DNA of 64,000 nucleotides from DASZIT01 sp036268775 (GTDB lineage Bacteria; Actinomycetota; Acidimicrobiia; Acidimicrobiales; RAAP-2): assembly GCA_036268775.1 (NCBI GenBank), contig DATATM010000012.1, forward strand, positions 248,001 through 312,000, read 5' to 3'. Each line of letters begins with the position of its first letter. Position 1 is the first letter of the stretch. The position numbers and the translations under genes were made by a program. The notes under the pieces were generated by a model. The model was not told the origin of the DNA. It saw only the letters and a list, made by a program, of their open reading frames with translations, and did no database searches. Of this stretch, positions 61,192-64,000 are shown in pieces.

Positions 61192-62070
61192 GTGAACGAC
61201 TTCGACCACCGGCCCCACCGGTTGGCCACCGGGTTGGTTCGGATCACCGCCGCCAACCCCGGCATCATGACCGGTCCCGGCACCAACAGCTACCTGGTGG
61301 GTACCGAGGAGTTGGCGGTCATCGACCCCGGTCCCGACCAGCCCGACCATCTCGACCGGATCGCCGAGGCCGGGGGTGGGCGGATCCGATGGATCCTGGT
61401 CACCCACACCCACCCCGACCACGCCCCCGGAGCCGCGGGGCTGGCCCGACGCACCGGCGCCCCCCGGTTGGGCTTCGCCTCCCGGGACGGGTTCGAGGCC
61501 GACCGCACCATCGGGGATGGATTCCAGCTCCAGGCGCCGGGACTCTCCCTGCGGGCCGTCCACACTCCCGGTCACGCCTCCAACCACCTCTGTTACCTGC
61601 TCGACCGGCAGGATCCGGCCGCCGCCCTCGAAGTCGATGCCGGCCCGCGCCGGGTGTTGATCTCCGGTGACCACGTGATGGAGGGCTCCACGGTGGTCAT
61701 CTCCCCACCCGACGGGGACATGGCCCGGTACCTGGCCAGCCTTCGCCGGGTGCGCGACCTCGATCCGGCCGTCGACGCCATCGCTCCCGGCCACGGAGCG
61801 TTGATCGACGACCCGGTGGCGGCCATCGACGATTACCTCGAGCACCGCCTCCGGCGGGAGGAGAAAGTGGCCGAGGCGTTGCGCGCCCGGGGGTCCGGGA
61901 CCGTCGACGGCCTGTTACCCGGTGTCTACGACGACGTCGATGCGGAGCGGCTGCCGATCGCCCGCCGATCGCTGTGGGCCCACCTCCGGAAGTTGGCCGA
62001 CGACGCCCGGGTGAAAAGCGACGACGTCGATGACGTCGACTCGGTGTGGCGCTGGAGCGGGCCGGCCTGA
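61192..62070 (+). CDS. Metallo-beta-lactamase-fold hydrolase (LACTB2-like)
   Basis: About 292 residues. Starts GTG 61192, one base after the Nudix stop. Motifs: GIMTGPGTNSYLVG, AVIDPGP, the metal site THTHPDHAPGA, VHTPGHASNHLCYLL, ISGDHVMEGS and APGHGALIDDPV, followed by a winged-helix-like C-terminus (HRLRREEKVAEALRARG). It matches the LACTB2/RNase-like branch of the superfamily. Likely hydrolyses a phosphodiester or thioester; substrate unknown. Coupled with the Nudix gene. Confidence 0.86.
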   Translation: MNDFDHRPHRLATGLVRITAANPGIMTGPGTNSYLVGTEELAVIDPGPDQPDHLDRIAEAGGGRIRWILVTHTHPDHAPGAAGLARRTGAPRLGFASRDGFEADRTIGDGFQLQAPGLSLRAVHTPGHASNHLCYLLDRQDPAAALEVDAGPRRVLISGDHVMEGSTVVISPPDGDMARYLASLRRVRDLDPAVDAIAPGHGALIDDPVAAIDDYLEHRLRREEKVAEALRARGSGTVDGLLPGVYDDVDAERLPIARRSLWAHLRKLADDARVKSDDVDDVDSVWRWSGPA

Positions 62071-62086
62071 CGCCGGGAGGGTCCGG

Positions 62087-63295
62087 TCAGGCGGACGGCG
62101 AGGGAGTGGCCGCCAATGCTCCGGCTTCCACTGCGGCTTCGATGTGCTCGAGCAGCCGGGCGCTGCATCCCTCCATCGGGATCACCGGAGCGATGTGGGT
62201 GACCACCTCCTCGGCCAGGGCGGCGAACACCTCGGCCAGCTGGCTGCCTTCCTCCAGGGCCACCGGGGTCCCGGCGTCGCCACCGGCGGCCACCGACGGA
62301 TGGATGGGAACCTGGCCGATCAGTGGGACACCGACTTCGGCGGCCAGCCTTTCCCCCCCGCCCGACCCGAACAGCGCGTAGGAGGTGCCGTGCTCACAGG
62401 TGAAGTCGCTCATGTTCTCGATGACCCCGGCCACCCGCAGGTAGCCCTTCCGAGCCATGTCCGCGGTGCGGGCGGCCACCTTCTGGGCCGCCACCGGTGG
62501 AGTGGTCACCACGATCACCTCGGTGCGGGGGAGCATCCGGGCCAGCCCCATCTGGATGTCGCCGGTACCCGGGGGCATGTCGATCAACAGGTAGTCGAGG
62601 TCGCCCCAGTGGACGTCCTCCAAGAACTGCTGCACCGCCCGGTTCAGCACCAGGCCCCGCCACATGATGGCGCTGTCCTCGTCGGCCAGGAATCCCATCG
62701 ACAGGACCCGGAGCAGGCCGTCGCCGATCCGCCGCTCCAGCGGGACCATCTTTTTGCCCCGCGACTCCACCTCGCCCTGCATGCCCAATAGCCGGGGGAT
62801 GGAGAAGCCCCAGATGTCGGCGTCGAGCACCCCGACGGTGAGCCCCCGCCGGGCCATGGCCACCGCCAGGTTGACGGTCACCGAGCTCTTCCCGACCCCA
62901 CCCTTGCCCGAGGCGATGGCGATCACCCGGGCGGTGTCGGGAATGTCGGTGGCGGGGGCCGGGTTCCGGGCGGCCAGTCGGGCCCGGGCCATGACCACTT
63001 TGCGCTGCTCGGCGTCCATCACCCCGGTGGAGGTCGTGACGGTCTCGACCCCGGGCAACGCCCCTACGTGGGTCTCCACATCGCTGCGGATCTGGTTGCG
63101 GAGCGGGCAGCCGGCGATGGTCAGGGCGACTTCGACCTCCACCGCTCCGGCTCCCGGGAGCCGGATGGCCGTCACCATGCCCAACTCGACGATGTCGGCC
63201 CCCAACTCGGGGTCGACCACCCCCCGAAGGGCGTCACGCACCTGTTCCTCGGAGACCGGGATTGAGGCGCCGGGGCCGTCCACGCTGGTCATCAC
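62087..63295 (-). CDS. Mrp/NBP35-type ATPase, Fe-S cluster carrier
   Basis: 402 residues. N-terminal MIP18-like domain (VRDALRGVVDPELGADIVELGMV) and C-terminal P-loop domain with IASGKGGVGKSSVTVNLA (deviant Walker A), DADIWGFSIPRLLG, IDMPPGTGDIQMGL and NMSDFTCEHG. The usual CxxC after NMS is reduced to a single Cys. Mrp proteins load [4Fe-4S] clusters on apo-enzymes. GTG 63295 is preferred over ATG 63292 because TACAAT lies exactly 6 bases upstream of it. Lies divergent from a HesB-type gene, a fitting partner. Confidence 0.9.
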   Translation of the reverse strand: MMTSVDGPGASIPVSEEQVRDALRGVVDPELGADIVELGMVTAIRLPGAGAVEVEVALTIAGCPLRNQIRSDVETHVGALPGVETVTTSTGVMDAEQRKVVMARARLAARNPAPATDIPDTARVIAIASGKGGVGKSSVTVNLAVAMARRGLTVGVLDADIWGFSIPRLLGMQGEVESRGKKMVPLERRIGDGLLRVLSMGFLADEDSAIMWRGLVLNRAVQQFLEDVHWGDLDYLLIDMPPGTGDIQMGLARMLPRTEVIVVTTPPVAAQKVAARTADMARKGYLRVAGVIENMSDFTCEHGTSYALFGSGGGERLAAEVGVPLIGQVPIHPSVAAGGDAGTPVALEEGSQLAEVFAALAEEVVTHIAPVIPMEGCSARLLEHIEAAVEAGALAATPSPSA

Positions 63296-63301
63296 GTCCG
63301 A

Positions 63302-63307
63302 ATTGTA
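63302..63307 (-). promoter_or_regulatory. Leaderless -10 element of mrp
   Basis: TACAAT on the minus strand, 6 bases before the GTG at 63295. The closest match to TATAAT among the leaderless elements here. Confidence 0.5.
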
Positions 63308-63437
63308 CCGGGGGTCCAGCTCAGGCCACCCCTAGCCGTGTACCGCTCAGGCACGGGCGCGGGTACCATGGGCGTCGACGGCTACCCCGGCTTCGGCCGG
63401 ATGGCCGGTGTCATCTCGATCTGCAGGAGGAACGTCG

Positions 63438-63803
63438 TTGAGCACGACCATGCAAACGGTAAGCATCGGCAAGAGGCCAGCTCCAGTGACGCTGACCGAT
63501 AAGGCGGCGTCCAAAGTCGTCGAGCTGCTGGCTCAAGAGGACACTGAGGGCCTGGCCCTCCGGGTGGCGGTTCGCCCCGGCGGCTGTTCCGGCTACAGCT
63601 ATGAGATGTTCTTCGATGCCGACGTGGCCGACGACGACGTGGTGCGGGAGTTCGGCGGGGTGAAGGTCATCGTCGATTCGGCCAGTGCCGATCTGCTCAA
63701 GGGCTCGACCCTCGACTACGCCGACGGGCTGCAGGGCGACGGGTTCCACGTGACCAACCCCAACGCCAGCCGCACCTGCGGTTGCGGTTCCTCCTTCAGC
63801 TGA
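63438..63803 (+). CDS. HesB/IscA A-type Fe-S assembly protein
   Basis: 121 residues. The three cluster-binding Cys are Cys50 (PGGCSGYSYEMFF), Cys114 and Cys116 (RTCGCGSSF), in the A-type arrangement C-x(63)-C-x-C. AGGAGG lies 7 bases before TTG 63438, so a TTG start is preferred over ATG 63450. The family delivers Fe-S clusters to target enzymes, here probably together with the divergent Mrp-type ATPase. Confidence 0.9.
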   Translation: MSTTMQTVSIGKRPAPVTLTDKAASKVVELLAQEDTEGLALRVAVRPGGCSGYSYEMFFDADVADDDVVREFGGVKVIVDSASADLLKGSTLDYADGLQGDGFHVTNPNASRTCGCGSSFS

Positions 63804-63814
63804 CCCGCTGATCC

Positions 63815-64000
63815 TTGGCGGCGCCGATCGGTCCCTACAGCCCCATTCTGAGGGCGGGGCCCTGGCTGGTCACTTCCGGGCAACTCGGCCTGGAGCCGGC
63901 GACCACTCCTCCGACGCTGGTGGATGGCGGGGCGGTGGCCCAGTTGACCCAGGCCCTCGGCAACGGCGAACGCCTGTTGGCCGGGGAGGGGGCGGCTCTT
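63815..64000 (+). CDS. RidA/YjgF-family protein, 5' part
   Basis: Reading frame from TTG 63815, truncated by the window end. AAPIGPYSPILRAGPWLVTSGQLGLEPA matches the N-terminus of RidA, which hydrolyses reactive enamine/imine intermediates. A stop in frame at 63809 rules out an upstream start. No ribosome site visible. The domain continues past the window end. Confidence 0.75.
   Translation, partial: MAAPIGPYSPILRAGPWLVTSGQLGLEPATTPPTLVDGGAVAQLTQALGNGERLLAGEGAAL

Overview
The window looks like a chromosomal segment of a high-GC actinobacterium, most likely of class Acidimicrobiia. The evidence is the mycobacterial-type fhaA-fhaB-pstP-pbpA-pknB / trpG / crgA signalling and division block, a WhiB protein, two Get3-like ATPases beside whiB, F420-type luciferase-like oxidoreductases, and long secreted proteins built of Ig-like modules or GYW-SDGGIF-FG propeller repeats. 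The class assignment is an inference from gene content and style. There is no rRNA, CRISPR array, transposase or integrase. Three tRNAs are present: Leu-CAG, Ala-TGC and Pro-CGG.

Layout. 0-3.5 kb: secreted-repeat lipoprotein, ECF sigma / anti-sigma pair, S4 and DUF488 proteins, GNAT enzyme. 3.6-12.3 kb: tRNA-Leu, then the Ser/Thr phosphorylation and cell-wall operon (two FHA proteins, PP2C phosphatase, transpeptidase, PASTA kinase). It lacks the usual rodA and pknA, and an orphan polytopic membrane protein is inserted before trpG/pabA and crgA. 12.3-21.8 kb: metabolic and regulatory genes (thiolase with a strong promoter and operator, thioesterase, frameshifted ComF-like gene, MarR-MFS operon, LLM enzyme, PRPP synthetase). 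21.8-32.1 kb: three secreted proteins, including two giant tandem Ig-repeat proteins. 32.3-42.6 kb: an accessory cluster of dehydrogenases, esterase, isochorismatase-type hydrolase and MFS pump with a large ATP-binding LuxR regulator and a MarR regulator. A shared CCCTGGGGT palindrome occurs before several of its genes. 43-46 kb: pyrophosphatase and polyphosphate kinase, divergent. 47.7-51.4 kb: an OpuC/ProU-type osmoprotectant transporter whose ATPase is divergent from its permeases. 52.6-59.2 kb: CorC-like protein, receiver domain, two ArsA/Get3-like ATPases, whiB, then a DUF929-VKOR-DUF929 disulfide-forming operon. 59.4-64 kb: hydrolases, Mrp, an A-type Fe-S protein and the start of a RidA-family gene.

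How it fits together. Two blocks maintain the envelope: the PknB/PstP/FHA/PBP module, and the VKOR/DUF929 oxidative-folding module, which should act on exported Cys-containing proteins. WhiB, Mrp and the HesB-type protein form a loose redox / Fe-S theme at the right end. Gene starts fall into two classes: those with AGGAG-type ribosome sites, and those with a TANNNT hexamer only 5-9 bases before the start codon and no ribosome site, which suggests many leaderless mRNAs. The best candidates for undescribed biology are the LuxR-box regulon, the DUF929-VKOR-DUF929 operon, the three phased ATTAC repeats before an unstudied gene, and the secreted Ig/propeller group.
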